This document shows positions 23,044-35,018 of a DNA stretch of 64,000 bases, one piece after another (the first letter of the stretch is position 1; each line of letters begins with the position of its first letter). Position numbers and translations under genes: made by a program. This DNA comes from Adineta steineri (lineage: Eukaryota; Rotifera; Eurotatoria; Adinetida; Adinetidae): assembly GCA_905250115.1 (NCBI GenBank), contig CAJNOI010000127.1, positions 118,807 through 182,806 on the forward strand, read 5' to 3'. The notes beneath the pieces are model-generated. The model was not told the DNA's origin. It ran no database searches and was given only the letters and a program-made list of their open reading frames with translations.

Positions 23044-25197
23044 TTTAATAAATATGAACAATTTTTTACAAACATTTTGGTTTTATTTTATTTCATATAT
23101 AACTTCATCAACTAATTTATTATAGTTTGTGTGTGCAATCAGTTGAGTTAAAAACTCGTTTTATATCTGTTATATATTCTTATTTAATGCTTGGTCTTCT
23201 TGTGTTTCTTTTTCATTAATCATGCTTACTACATAAATCAACTTTCTTTCTATATAATCTTCATTTTAATAAATTTTATTCATATTTTATCTTTTTGTTG
23301 TTACTATATTAACATGAATTGCCTTCACTGACGACTACAGACTATATCAAGTTGAAGAGTATAACTTGTGTTTCAAAAATTTGAGTAGATACAATAATAT
23401 AATGAAAATTGAACATATACACAATAATAAAATGAACAATTTGTTGTGTAATGTCGAGAAGAATTTATGAGAGACATATATCTGTATAAAATTAATATGA
23501 TGAATGCAATAAATTTTAGTAAAAATGATCTTCAAGGGTAATTTATTTAAAAGTATCCAAATATAACTCATTGCTCGTATGTACTTCTGACAGAAATTTA
23601 ATGTTTTTTGAGTTCCATTCGATTCTCATAGTATTAAATATATATAATTTAATTATATTTTGAATAGATACAGCCTACAAGAGATCAAAAATAATTAACT
23701 CGAATTTAATTAATAGTATGAAAATCCAATAGAACGCAAAAAACAATGTGATATATTCAGATGCATATGAATAAATTACTGCATTAAAAGACTGATCATA
23801 TATCAGATTTGTTACTACCATCATCTAGTATATATTATATAAATTTAAGATTTAACCGACGATCTACAAGATAGACATTGAAAAAATACTGTGTTTTCTT
23901 ACTTATGACTCACCCGATCTTGGAGGTTTGGGTATCATATTTATACCACATTTACACCCACACTCGTAAGAAACAGAGAAAGTTTTTGATGCAATTAATG
24001 AATGATAAAGTTGATTCTTATACAGATTTTGAAGAGGATAACGATAAAAATGAATTAAATCCTCTAGTGTTTTGTAAAGAGTATCAACAATTATTTCTGC
24101 ACCTGATCAAATTAGCTTGTCATATAATTTCAATTTTATATAATTTCGTTGTAGTCCAGCTTAGACTCTCTACTGTTGATCAAGTTATCAATTAACGACG
24201 ATCCGATTTAGATCTGTCAAGTGTTAGTGACATTTTATTTCTTCGATAAATAGAATAGAATAATAAATAACGCCTAATTGACAATATATATCGAACATCT
24301 TTTCTTTTTCTATATTTCATCTTTTTTCTCACTTTTTTTCTAGTGTATGACTGAAGCAATTATATCATCAAATAATGACAATTCCTTTTAAAGACGAAGC
24401 GAATCCAGGCGAGAAGAATTTTCTCGAAACGAGGCAAGCGAAGGAGCATAGAACTATCACCGTTTCGGTCTCTAATGGAAATTATAAAACTCTTTGCATC
24501 TATATTATACTTTCACTCTTAAATTTCATATTTCTCTTTAAATTGTCATATAAGCACTTCTAACTGTTAGTTTTAAAAGCATAATAGATATTTTTAGAAA
24601 AAGATAATTGCTGTGCAAATACCTACTAAGTAAATGTCACAGATGTCATTATATATTATGGACTTAAACTGTAAAATACTAGAGTTCGGGACTTTTCAGA
24701 AGTGAGCTTTGGCCTTTAAAAAATCTGATTATATCATTGACAGAGCTCATCGAGTTGTACTTGGAAGAGAAATGGATACTTGGAATAAGTTCCTAGGCAA
24801 ATATAAGATGGTTTTACGAAGCAGGCACAAAGTGATATTCTGACGTTTGTTTTTGACATAGTTTAATCTATGGAAAACCTGATGCTACCATTAGAAAGAG
24901 CTCGTCGAATCGAACTTCAAACATTTGAAATCGATTCTCAAACGAATATAGGACAGTTTCACTCGACTATGATGGAAGTTTTGCATACGTCAGTGAACGC
25001 GTTATGGCGTAGTTTTTATTTAGAGATAAATATATATCATTTTGGTGTTAAAGTATGATGGATAGTTCAACTGGAGAGCACTTAAAAATTCATTAAAAAA
25101 GAAATATAAAGTAATGTATAGTTAAAGTTTTATTTCAGTCTATTACAAAAAAGAAATAGAACAATATATCAACATCACACTATTCCGGTTGTCAGGA
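23044..25197. other. Intergenic, copy 2, with a segment unlike copy 1
   Basis: Bases 23313-24260 are specific to this copy. They contain a foldback element at 23921-23970 and open frames without recognisable features. From 24262 the sequence matches copy 1 again, including the possible decayed coding stretch near 24720-24840. The 62-residue open frame at 24870-25058 sits in DNA whose copy-1 equivalent is interrupted, so I do not call it a gene. Confidence 0.5.
23921..23970. repeat. Foldback element
   Basis: TTGGAGGTTTGGGTATC on the left, ACACCCACACTCGTAAG on the right; a somewhat diverged member of the family. Confidence 0.5.
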
Positions 25198-27904
25198 ATG
25201 ATACGATCAGTAGTCCTGTTGATTCTGATAATGGCTGTTGTCAACGTTGATTGTACAATACGTATTGGTTATATTTACAATGCAACATACGTTTCCACCA
25301 ATATTACTGCTGTCATAGCGTACAATAATTCATGCTCTGAATGTATTTGCTATGGATTTTTATCAACTGTACCTTCATTGTATGCAGGAATGAACTGCTA
25401 TACAAATAATAAAACGTGTGCATTATTTGGTAGTTATTTATCATTATCGGCAATCAAGATTGATCTTAATTCAATATTTATATTTATACAACAACCTTTA
25501 TCACAAAATACAACAACGGGTAATTAAACATCTATTTAGGTCATACCAAAAGTAGTGGCAACGGCACTATAATATTCTATCGAGACCTCGAGGAAGTTTT
25601 CTTTTTATCTATACTGATAATCTAAACACTGTTCTATAAATCTACCCCATTTTATCATGATTCAGTTGATATTATAATATTAAGAATACAACAAAATCAG
25701 TGACATCTTAACTATTAGAATATCTACAAAAAGATTTTCGGATGTAGATGAGGGTGCACGTATTATATTCTTTTTTTCGTCATACTCACGCCGCCTCATC
25801 ATACAGATTTGAACAGGCTCTTTTTGAAGTTTTATATTTGTAAAAACTATATTTTGGGCTTAAGCTTTGATAAAGAAATATCATATAACTCTACGTGCAG
25901 GATTTGAAAAAATCTCATTGCAAAAGTCGTACTTCGTGTAAGTTTATTCGTTTGAATTATTGTAGTATAAATATGATTAAAAGAAGAAAGTCAAGAGAAT
26001 CTAATTTAGTTCATAAAACTTTACCATAATGCCATCAAACCCAGATGTTTTGATAATAGATCGAGGAATGCTGGATTTTGAGTTATATCTTATCCAATAC
26101 TTTTCATCTCATTTTAATTTCATTGTTTCAAAACAGAATCGATCGCGTCATCATCATCGACATCGACAATTGCATCAACAACGTCACCATCAACGACTGT
26201 ATCGACCACGTTATCACCAACAACATTGACGACTGTATCAACAACGTCACCAACAATATCAACAGCTGCATCAACAATATCACCATCAACAACGTCGACA
26301 ACTACATCAGCAACGTCATCACCAACACTAACAACAGGCACATCAACAACGTCACCAACAACAACATCGATAACTGCATCAACAATGCCATCACCAACAA
26401 CGGTTATATCAACAACGGCTATATCAACAACGTCACTACTAACAACATCAACGACTGTATCAACAACCACTGGTGAGTGTTATGTTAGATGATTTGTAGC
26501 GCCTTACATAGATATCTAATTGATTATTTGTACGAATGGCTTAATTTTGAAGTTTTAGTTTTCCCTACTGAATGTTCCCAACCTAGATACATAACTAAAG
26601 AGAATATGTCTTATCCATAAACATTTTGAATGAATCCGCGATAGATTCTCTTCCTAACAGTAACTTTTTCGACCTGTGTTCTCCAGTGGTTTCTATTAGA
26701 ACTTCTGATAAGGGTGTGGGTGTGGGTATATAGAAGAAGAAGAAGACACCCTCAAAAAAAAGCTCTGATATAGTTATTCTTCCTAATCAGACAGAAGCTA
26801 ATAACAATTTTTTTTTTCGTTATAGCTCCGTGCACCAATAGATTTCCGACACAAGTGACGTATTCGACTGGTGTTGGCTCTGGACCGTACCCTGTTACAG
26901 TAGGTGATGTCGATGCAGACGGCACGCCCGACATTATTGTCACAAACTACAAAATAGGCACAGTCGGTGTCCTTCTTAACGCAGGCAATGGCACATTTTT
27001 GGCACAAGTGGCCTATCCGACTGGTATTACTTATGACACATGGTCAGTGTCACTAGCTGATATGAATGGAGACAGCAAACTCGACATTGTTGTTGGAAAC
27101 GCCGCTTCAAACAATATCGGTATTCTCCTTAACACAGGTAATGGTACGTTTGGTGCTCAAATCACCTATTCGACCGGCAGTGGTTCTCATCCGTATTCCG
27201 TGGTAGCAGTTGATGTCGACGGAGATAGCAAACCTGATATTATTGCCGCAAACTACTATTTAGGCAATATCGGTATTCTCCTTAACACAGGCAATGGTAC
27301 GTTTAGTGCTCAAGTAACCTATTCAGTTGGTAGTAGTCCATTTTCTATTACAACAGCCGATGTCAATGGAGATGGCAAACCCGATATTATTGTCGCAAAT
27401 ACCGGTTCAGACAACGTCGGTGTCCTCTTCAACATAGGTAATGGTACATTTGGTGCTCAAGTCACCTATTCAACCGGCAATGGTTCTGAACCATATTCAG
27501 TGGTAGCAATTGATGTCAATGGAGATAACAAGCCTGATATTATTACCGCAAACTACAATGCATTCAACGTCGGTGTCTTCCTCAATACAGGCAATGGTAC
27601 GTTTGTTGCTCAAGTCACCTATTCAACTGGTGCTAGCTCTTACCCATATTACGTGTCAGCTGGGGATGTTAATGGTGACAGCTATGCTGACATTGTTGTT
27701 GCAAACTATTGGGCAGATAACGTCGGTGTTCTCCTCAACACAGGCAATGGTACATTTACTGTTCAAGTGGCTTATTCAACCGGCTCTTGGTCGGAACCGT
27801 ACTCTGTGAGAGTTGCCGATGTCAATGCGGACGGCACACTCGATATCATTGCCGGCAACTATTATGCAGACAATATCGGTGTTTTCTTATCAAATTGCGG
27901 CTGA
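25198..27904 (+). CDS. Secreted PAN-like / Thr-rich / seven-blade FG-GAP protein, copy 2
   Basis: Exons 25198-25519, 26137-26472 and 26826-27904, all phase 1, encode 578 residues. The order is signal peptide and PAN-like Cys module, a 112-residue Thr/Ser/Pro/Ala stalk, and seven FG-GAP repeats. It is the clear paralogue of the 17.2 kb gene. The propeller is well conserved and the same length (both last exons are 1079 bp). The stalk is longer and far more diverged, but has stayed in frame despite length change. Substitutions in the propeller cluster between the DxNxD loops, as expected if both copies are under selection. The FG-GAP loops here include DVDADGTPD and DMNGDSKLD. Confidence 0.88.
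26711..26757. repeat. Foldback element in intron 2, copy 2
   Basis: AGGGTGTGGGTGTGGGTA at the left is close to two perfect TGTGGG telomere-type hexamers; the right end is GACACCCTCAA. It is equivalent to 18719-18778. Confidence 0.65.
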
Positions 27905-29167
27905 TCCTGAAAATGAACATTGCATATTCAATATAGAGACCTGCGGGGAAAGAAATTCTGACAACCTGGAACTTGCCCTGCCTTGTAAATTTTTCGCATA
28001 ACGTGCCCTACCCTGCTCTGTAAAAACTTTTGTAACCTTTAATCTGTCCTACCTTGTTTCACATTATAAGAAAACCCTAAAGTTTCATATCAATTTGTTG
28101 TACAATTTTATTCAATCTATTTCAAACTATAAAGTAAACAAATAAACAAAAGCAATATTACATATCTCGAAAAGTTGAAATCATTAACATACCATCTACA
28201 ATATCTGATTTTAATGTTCTTTATATTATGAAGATGAAAAAAGAGATATCCAATCGAAGATTAGTAGTTAATTGAAATAATAATCTGAAAACATATATAA
28301 AAATAGGTGTGGGTGTAGAGAAGAACACATGTCTACACTCACATCCTTTCTTATCAGCTACTGCTAGCTGTTAATCAAGAACTTTGAACTTATCTGGTAG
28401 AAATATTTTCTTGAGTTTACGAACAACATCGGAGTGAAAGTAGCCATTGTGTAGTAGAACCATCAATCTTTCTCTTGTTACTTCACTTTTCATGCAAGTA
28501 AAAATATTAATTTTGCTTGTCGCATAAAAACTGAAAGTATCTGGATTTATTTCATCTTATCGATAAATCATAAGTGAATACTTTGTGCAAGATGTGAATG
28601 TTTTATTAATCATTAATCCTCGTTTTGATCAAAAAGATTTAGCTACAATCTAAATTCAGAAGAGAGTGTAAGCCTGTTTCTAATTTTTCTGTTTAGTAAA
28701 GATAGGTAAATTGAAAATGACATTATCAGTAGAAAGAGCATTCGAAACATCATAAAAATACTGATTGAGAATACTTTATTTCTTTTTTCAAGCCAAAAAC
28801 AAAAACAAGGAGAACAAAAATCAACGAGCATACATCGTGTAAATATATAGAAAATGATCAAAAGGCTAATTTATTTTCTTTATAACTTATCAACGATAAT
28901 AGATAAAACCATAATTTGAGCCATACATATAGATCATGATCGATGGATACTTTGATTTCAATTTCGACCAATATAAACAAAAAAGCGATTGAGAAATTAA
29001 TTTTGATACCGAAGTAGTTGACAGACACCAAAATTATTTATATATACATTGTAGTAAACCATTTGACAAAGCAGATTTACTTAACTTCATTCTTCCCATA
29101 AATATGAATCAGCAACACTTCTTTGATCTAAAGAAAAGAGAGTAAAACACTCAGAAAAAGATCAAAA
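27905..29167. other. Intergenic, no gene seen
   Basis: It starts with CCCTGCCCT-like motif copies (27960-28050), leaves the duplication near 28225, and has a foldback at 28315-28346. The rest is AT-rich. No coding signal. Confidence 0.55.
28315..28346. repeat. Foldback element (short)
   Basis: AGGTGTGGGTGTAGAG on the left, CTACACTCACATCC on the right. Confidence 0.6.
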
Positions 29168-30433
29168 TCAAGTTGAATTATCATACAATAGCTCATCTTC
29201 TTCAGATTGCAATGCCTTTTCAAATGGCGGCAGGAAGCCCATTTTCAACTTTCCATCAACTTTGTAATGTCCAAATTGAGATAGATTACCCAATTTTTGC
29301 CCATGTTGAACGCCATACCTTGCAAATTCCATCACAAGATCTTCATACGAACTTTTATTCTTCATCCATTCATGCCAGTTCTTCATATTTTCCCATAACT
29401 GTAAGGCATGAAAAGCAGCTTGACTCGCGCCAGCACCAGTATGTGGTCGAAATGCAGCCAATGCATCGCCGAGTAGCACGATTCTACCACCATAATAAGT
29501 TGCTTGTGGTGCAAGAACATCAGTGATAACCTGAACGATAGGCGACTGCGTTATGTGAACTAACTGTGCAAATTGAGGTGGAAGATTATGAGTCGCATAT
29601 TGTTTTTGATTTTCCCACACTTTAAGCTGAACTTTGCCAATAGGTAATGTCCAACGGTGCGTTTTTCCGTCACAATCGGTGAGTATTTCTGATGGATCTT
29701 CACAATTGCAGTACCATCCCCAATTTATCAATCGATTTCCTTGATCTAGTGCGCCATTCTTTCCAGGAATAAAATAATAGAAAAACTGTATACCAGGTGC
29801 ATGAAAGAATGTGAAGCATTCGACGAAAGACGATACAAGTGATTCCGATGCTTCTGATTCAAGAATTGTGCCTCTCCAAAGAACGTAGCCAACGTATTTT
29901 CGTTCTAGGTTTGGATATAGTAACGTTCGTATGTTACTCGATGCGCCATCTGCTGCGAGTAAAATATCAGCCTTAATTGTTTTTTTCTGATTCTTTTGTT
30001 CGTAAATTATAGTTATTCCATCATTGTCTACTTTCATATCAGTCACGTTGGCATCATAATTATAAATTGTTTTTCCACCTGATTGGTCTGTTCCTTTACA
30101 ATACTCACTATCGAGTCCATCGAAATTCGCGCGTAGAATATAATACATGAAATCCCAACTGGTCGTAGGGCGAATCCAATCTTCTCGATGTATTTCGTTA
30201 CCATGAATATCAAGATAGCGACGAAACATAGTTGTTGTAATAAAATTCCGACCAGTTTTGTCAAACTTGTCCATATAATCTTGAAGTTCAGGACCTACGG
30301 ATATACCAGCTCCATTACCTTGATAATAACGTGTAGGATTTCGTTCTAAGATATGAACACTATGACCAAGTCGTTTGAGTACCAAACTTGCAAATAGGCC
30401 TGCAAGGCTTCCACCAACTACGATTATATCCAT
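29168..30433 (-). CDS. FAD-dependent monooxygenase (aromatic hydroxylase type)
   Basis: A single exon encodes 421 residues from the ATG at 30433; an in-frame ATG 39 bases earlier would add 13 residues not typical of the family. The three FAD fingerprints are present: VVGGSLAGL near the N-terminus, AADGASSNIR in the middle (DG motif), and IVLLGDALAAFRPHTGAGAS (GD motif). This is the PF01494 group A flavoprotein type, which hydroxylates aromatic or heterocyclic substrates using NAD(P)H and oxygen; the length and motifs recall bacterial and fungal salicylate or dihydroxypyridine monooxygenases. It has no introns, unlike most neighbours. Microbial origin by horizontal transfer is plausible for a bdelloid but untested. 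The substrate is unknown. Confidence 0.85.
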   Translation of the reverse strand: MDIIVVGGSLAGLFASLVLKRLGHSVHILERNPTRYYQGNGAGISVGPELQDYMDKFDKTGRNFITTTMFRRYLDIHGNEIHREDWIRPTTSWDFMYYILRANFDGLDSEYCKGTDQSGGKTIYNYDANVTDMKVDNDGITIIYEQKNQKKTIKADILLAADGASSNIRTLLYPNLERKYVGYVLWRGTILESEASESLVSSFVECFTFFHAPGIQFFYYFIPGKNGALDQGNRLINWGWYCNCEDPSEILTDCDGKTHRWTLPIGKVQLKVWENQKQYATHNLPPQFAQLVHITQSPIVQVITDVLAPQATYYGGRIVLLGDALAAFRPHTGAGASQAAFHALQLWENMKNWHEWMKNKSSYEDLVMEFARYGVQHGQKLGNLSQFGHYKVDGKLKMGFLPPFEKALQSEEDELLYDNST

Positions 30434-31580
30434 TGTGTTGATTTCGATAGTGCAGTGTTTTGTTAATGACAAGGCAATGAGTGCTCATACAAATTCCACT
30501 TCAACTAGAAAAAAAGAACGCAATTTATACTTTCACACAAGCATTAGGAAACAAATTTCTATGAGAACGCAGTCTGCGAGTCTGGGAACATCTAGCTTTT
30601 TTTTATTCTGTGGATACATACATTAAACGATTAATTAGTCTTAGCAGTTAAATAAAACCTGTTTGTTATCTTCTAATTTTGTTAATGTATCTAGATTTCG
30701 TAAGATACAAAAAAAAACACTGACCATTGGAAAAGAATTATAAATGCAACTGTAAAATAATCAGTACTTTATAACTATATTCAGTCACACAAAGTCAGAA
30801 TAATTGAGATAGTCATTTTCGCGCATGAATACTAATCTCAGCTGTAATTTTAGGATTGAAAATGTGTCTATCAACAATAGTTGTCACTTTTGAAATTACT
30901 TACTTATAACTGAAGTAACCGTTTGACCAGTGTCTATTTAGATTCACGTCTAGTTTCGTTACTTGTTGAATTTGATTTTTATTTCAATATAAAAATTATT
31001 ACACACACAAACATTCGCTTCTTCTTATATGTTGGTATACCATATCGAAGTCACACTGAGCAGCGTGATAAATGGATGAAAAAAAAAGGAGAAAGAAAAA
31101 ATATTGAACTTGCCTATTGACAGATGTGAAAAGCGATGAATTATCGGACTAAAATTGACTGAATGAAACTTCAAAAGCTATTATTAGCATGACAAATTGT
31201 GGTTTATATCGAAAGAATGACGTGAGGTCAAAAAGTACGCTTCATATTTCTAAAATCAGACAAATACATTGAATTTTTTTATATGAGTTCCATTCAATAA
31301 TATTCATTCTTTATCACCAGATCACGTATTAAAAGTTAAAATTTTGCAATGAAAAACACCGTTTATGAAGTTGTTACAAATTTTATTAAATAAATAAACA
31401 ATGAATATAAATTATAGGAAACATCTAGAATGAATGTCATTTCACAAGAATAGACGTACTTTCATGTATAGCATGTGTAATTTTTTTTTGCACTCGTCTT
31501 ACTGCACTTAAAGGTAGAATTATCTATATTCAACATTCTATTCTTTTTTTTTCTTTTCGATAATTCTCGACGAAGGTAAA

Positions 31581-31613
31581 GAGGTATGGGTGTAGATCCA
31601 TACCCATAATCTC
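31581..31613. repeat. Foldback element (minimal)
   Basis: GAGGTATGGGTGTAGATCCA then TACCCATAATCTC: TATGGGT and ACCCATA are perfect inverted partners. Confidence 0.55.
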
Positions 31614-32161
31614 TTGAATTACCCATAAAATTGAAGTTCTCCTTACACAGGTTCTGAAATACTTTTATATGACAATGATTTCTCGTAGTCTCAAATAATA
31701 CTGTGTCAAACGAAATTTACATTAGATGTTAGTTGTTTGAAAAAAAATTCGATCATAACTTGCAGTATATGCGAAAAGTAGAAAATTTTAGGTATAAAAA
31801 AAATCGAAACTGGAACTGATTAAATATCATTGTGTAAATTCTTAGTCATTACTTATCTAAACTAGATATGAAGCGATCTAACTCGGTGAAACATCATTGT
31901 CTTTTTTTAAATGTTGACTCAATTCAGAAATCAAATGTTTAGTAATACGTCAGTCTATGTGATAAAAATTATTCTAACTATAAAAGTGACATATATAAAG
32001 AATGTTTCATAAGCTTCACTCTTTCTTTTTTATTTTTTTTGAATATTGAAAATTACAATCAGCATCGGTAGTATTTATTCAAAGAATATAAATATCTAAG
32101 TGATCGTCTAACATTGATTGTAATTAATCGATATCATAAATAAGAATATAGGTTATTCAAA

Positions 32162-32203
32162 GAGGGTGTGAGTATCACAATAACTTTTCATCCATATCCT
32201 TCT
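32162..32203. repeat. Foldback element (diverged)
   Basis: GAGGGTGTGAGTATCAC on the left and CATCCATATCCTTC on the right. Confidence 0.45.
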
Positions 32204-32367
32204 ATACAAGAAAAACTGGCAAATGGTTTATAATAAAACAAGATCTGTTCATTTCACATATTGTTTCAATATGAAAATATTTCAATTTCTTATTACTGAA
32301 GATGATTCATCGAAATAGTTAATTAAAAAATCGATAGATTTATTTTGAAAAGAACGCAGATTTCTAT

Positions 32368-33502
32368 TTAAGTTTGTGTATTTTTATTGTCATGCGATTT
32401 ATTTGTTGCCATTTTGCTTCGAAGTTTTGTTTCATTGTTCAATTGAGTATGTGTCGCTGTCAAAGGAAATATTTTATTGTTCGTATTACGCTTTAAACAT
32501 AATAATTTGCCGAATATTGATTCATTTATAAATGTTCTAAAATAAACTTCTGAATAACAAATAAAAAGAAAAAATGTAATTGATTGAGGTATATAAATAA
32601 GTAAATTAGCTGATGTATTTAATCGTAATAACCATTTGATGGATATATCGACACAGGAATATTTCAATGAAAGTACCAGTTGAGGTAATGTGCAGACCTT
32701 AACAAAAGAAAAATTGTTTAATTAATTAAAAAGAAAAAGAATTAAATCTAACCATGGCTATGATTGGTGCAACAAAAAGATGAGAATGAGTATGAAATTC
32801 TTTCATCCATTGTTTCCAATAAGTTGTTCGATGAAGGAGAGCTCGTCGACGGCTAATCGATGTCAATATTAAACAAGTTGATAGAAGATGTAAGAAAAAT
32901 GGAATAAATATATGTAATGTTGAAAATATTTGATTTAATATCAATAATGCATTTGGATATTTTATTTGACAAACAAATTTTCCTGGTGCAACTGGATCTG
33001 GCAATGTAACACGACAAATTAATTCATGAATATGCATTAGAAATATTAATATTATTATGCAAAATATTTGTTTTAATGCAATTGATCTTGACCGAAATTT
33101 ATTTATTATATAACTTGGTTCAAATGAAAGAAGTGATCGTTGAAATGCAGTGAATCCATTTAACCAAAGACATATTCGAGTAAATATTGATGCTAAACCA
33201 GATATTACATTACAAATAAAAAAGAATGGTAGATAAGTAAGAGAATCTATTAATTGAAATAAACGACAAACAAGCATTATTAATCCAAATAATGAACAAC
33301 AACTATATATAAGTAAATAAATTCCAACTGTTGTTGATCTTATTGATGTTTGTCTAAATGTATCAATTGAAATAACATTTGATATTATACCAAATGTGAC
33401 CATTAATGTAACACTAAATACATAAGCAAATGTCATTATGTTTTGTTGATCGATGCTTGTTGTTCGAATATCTGTTTTCATGCGGGATGCTAGACATAAC
33501 AT
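32368..33502 (-). CDS. Seven-transmembrane receptor, rhodopsin-like (two exons)
   Basis: Exons 33502-32753 and 32697-32368 are joined in phase 0 across a 55-bp intron to give 359 residues. Seven hydrophobic segments can be traced. Helices 1-5 are in exon 1 and helix 6 spans the splice site (HLFVAPIIAM then VCTLPQLVLSL). Helix 7 is in exon 2 (ANLLIYIPQSITFFLFICYS), followed by a polar cytoplasmic tail of about 50 residues. A Cys before helix 3 (FFICNV) and one in the second outer loop (KFVCQI) could form the usual disulfide. The DRY position is replaced (FQRS). This fits the large divergent class A receptor families of rotifers, possibly peptide or chemosensory; the ligand is unknown. Confidence 0.8.
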
Positions 33503-35018
33503 ACGTAAACTACAATCACTTATGCATAATCAAATATTGTCACCCATTTTCACATCTTTGATTAAATATGCGTGGTGTAAAGCTGGATATGTTCATATGC
33601 GTTCAGGTCCATTCAAAACTGTTTACTGAAATTTATTTCGGATTTGATGATTTAGAACGTCATATACGTAATTGTATCTTTTCACTGTCTTTGTTTTGTT
33701 GATTCTAGTGTTTTTTAATAATGAATTGCTATATATGAAACAACTTCATGTCTTCGATAGAAAATATTGATTTATCTTCAAAATTAATGATTTTCGTCAA
33801 TGCTGAGTGTCATACTAATGATATAAATTTGCGTTAGATGAAATCATATTTCGTCAAGTTATTGAATATATGAATAGAATAATACGTGAAAATTGATAAT
33901 AGTAATGGGCGTATATCTCTACTTAGAATTTCTGGAAAATCAATCTCGTCTAGGAAGTCTAATAATTCATTGAGATCTATCTTTTGAGGCTACAGACGAT
34001 TCAAAAGGGATTTTCTAGTTCGATATATTCCTTCGTATAGACCGCAACACACATTATCAGTTTGTATTATCTAATGTTACATCAATTATTTTGTATTTCA
34101 TTATTGCTTAAAAACTAAATAATCAAGAAAATTTTTCAAGAATAATACATTCATTCAATCTATAAAGTCTCAACAAAGTTTCAATCATATATTCGAAAGT
34201 AGTGAAGGGTATACATAATTAATTAAGACAGTTGTTTTATAGTGTGGTACTTCTCTCCACACAAAAATTGGTTACGATTTAATTTATCTTGCTCAAAATA
34301 AACATATGAAAGATAAATCTTGAAGCTATACTCTAGTAAAATATCTTATAAATACGATTTTGATCAAGATATATAACGTACAAAACACTGCATAGATCGT
34401 TTTTAAATGATTTTTAATATCTTTTAAATAGCGAATATAATTTACTATGTAACTCAACGCATCATTAAAACTACATAAAATATCTACGCTTAAAATATAA
34501 TTATTGATATCTACTCACTTTTCTGTATTTTGTATAAAGAGCAAAATCTTGCTTATATTAAAATGCTGTTTTTTTTTACAAAATATACATCAGATATATA
34601 TTCATCTACTATATTTAGTTTTGATTAGGAAGTAATTTTACTTACACATTTATCAAATATTTATCTTGTATAACATGTGATTAGTAGCATGAAATTTGAT
34701 CGTCAAATATAATATTTATAAAAAAGGAACTGCTATATGATACGAATTAGAAAGACAAATATAAGACTTTTTCTATTCTACCATAAAATAACAAATTCAC
34801 TTCCGTTTAAACAAAAGACAAATGTAAGATTTGGGGACAGACCCGAAATCATTATTTTTGTAGATATTAGTACATCTTTTTTCATGATAAATAAATACAC
34901 GTCATATGCTAGGATCAAATTACAATAAAAAGCAAATATACAGATACCTATATATTGAGTGGTAAAATTTGATGTTTTTTATTCTCACTCGAACATTATT
35001 ATTAAAAACAAATATTCA
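33503..35018. other. Intergenic, no gene seen
   Basis: Spacer between two divergently transcribed genes. AT-rich throughout; no foldback element or coding signal was seen. The open frame at 34737-34928 is not supported. Confidence 0.55.

Larger units (their letters stand above)
22723..28225. repeat. Duplicated block, copy 2 (5.5 kb)
   Basis: Counterpart of 15040-20565 in direct orientation, offset by 7.7-8.0 kb. Most of the block aligns with base-level differences and small indels. The stretch 23313-24260 (about 0.94 kb) replaces the 15630-16240 stretch of copy 1. Confidence 0.85.
30434..32367. other. Intergenic, no gene seen
   Basis: AT-rich spacer of 1.9 kb with two foldback elements (31581-31613 and 32162-32203). 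No coding or structural RNA signal seen. Confidence 0.55.

Noticed and set aside
24870..25058. 62-codon frame MENLMLPLERARR
   Set aside because: The equivalent stretch of copy 1 at 16873 is broken by stops and indels; it is noncoding duplicated DNA or a dead fragment.
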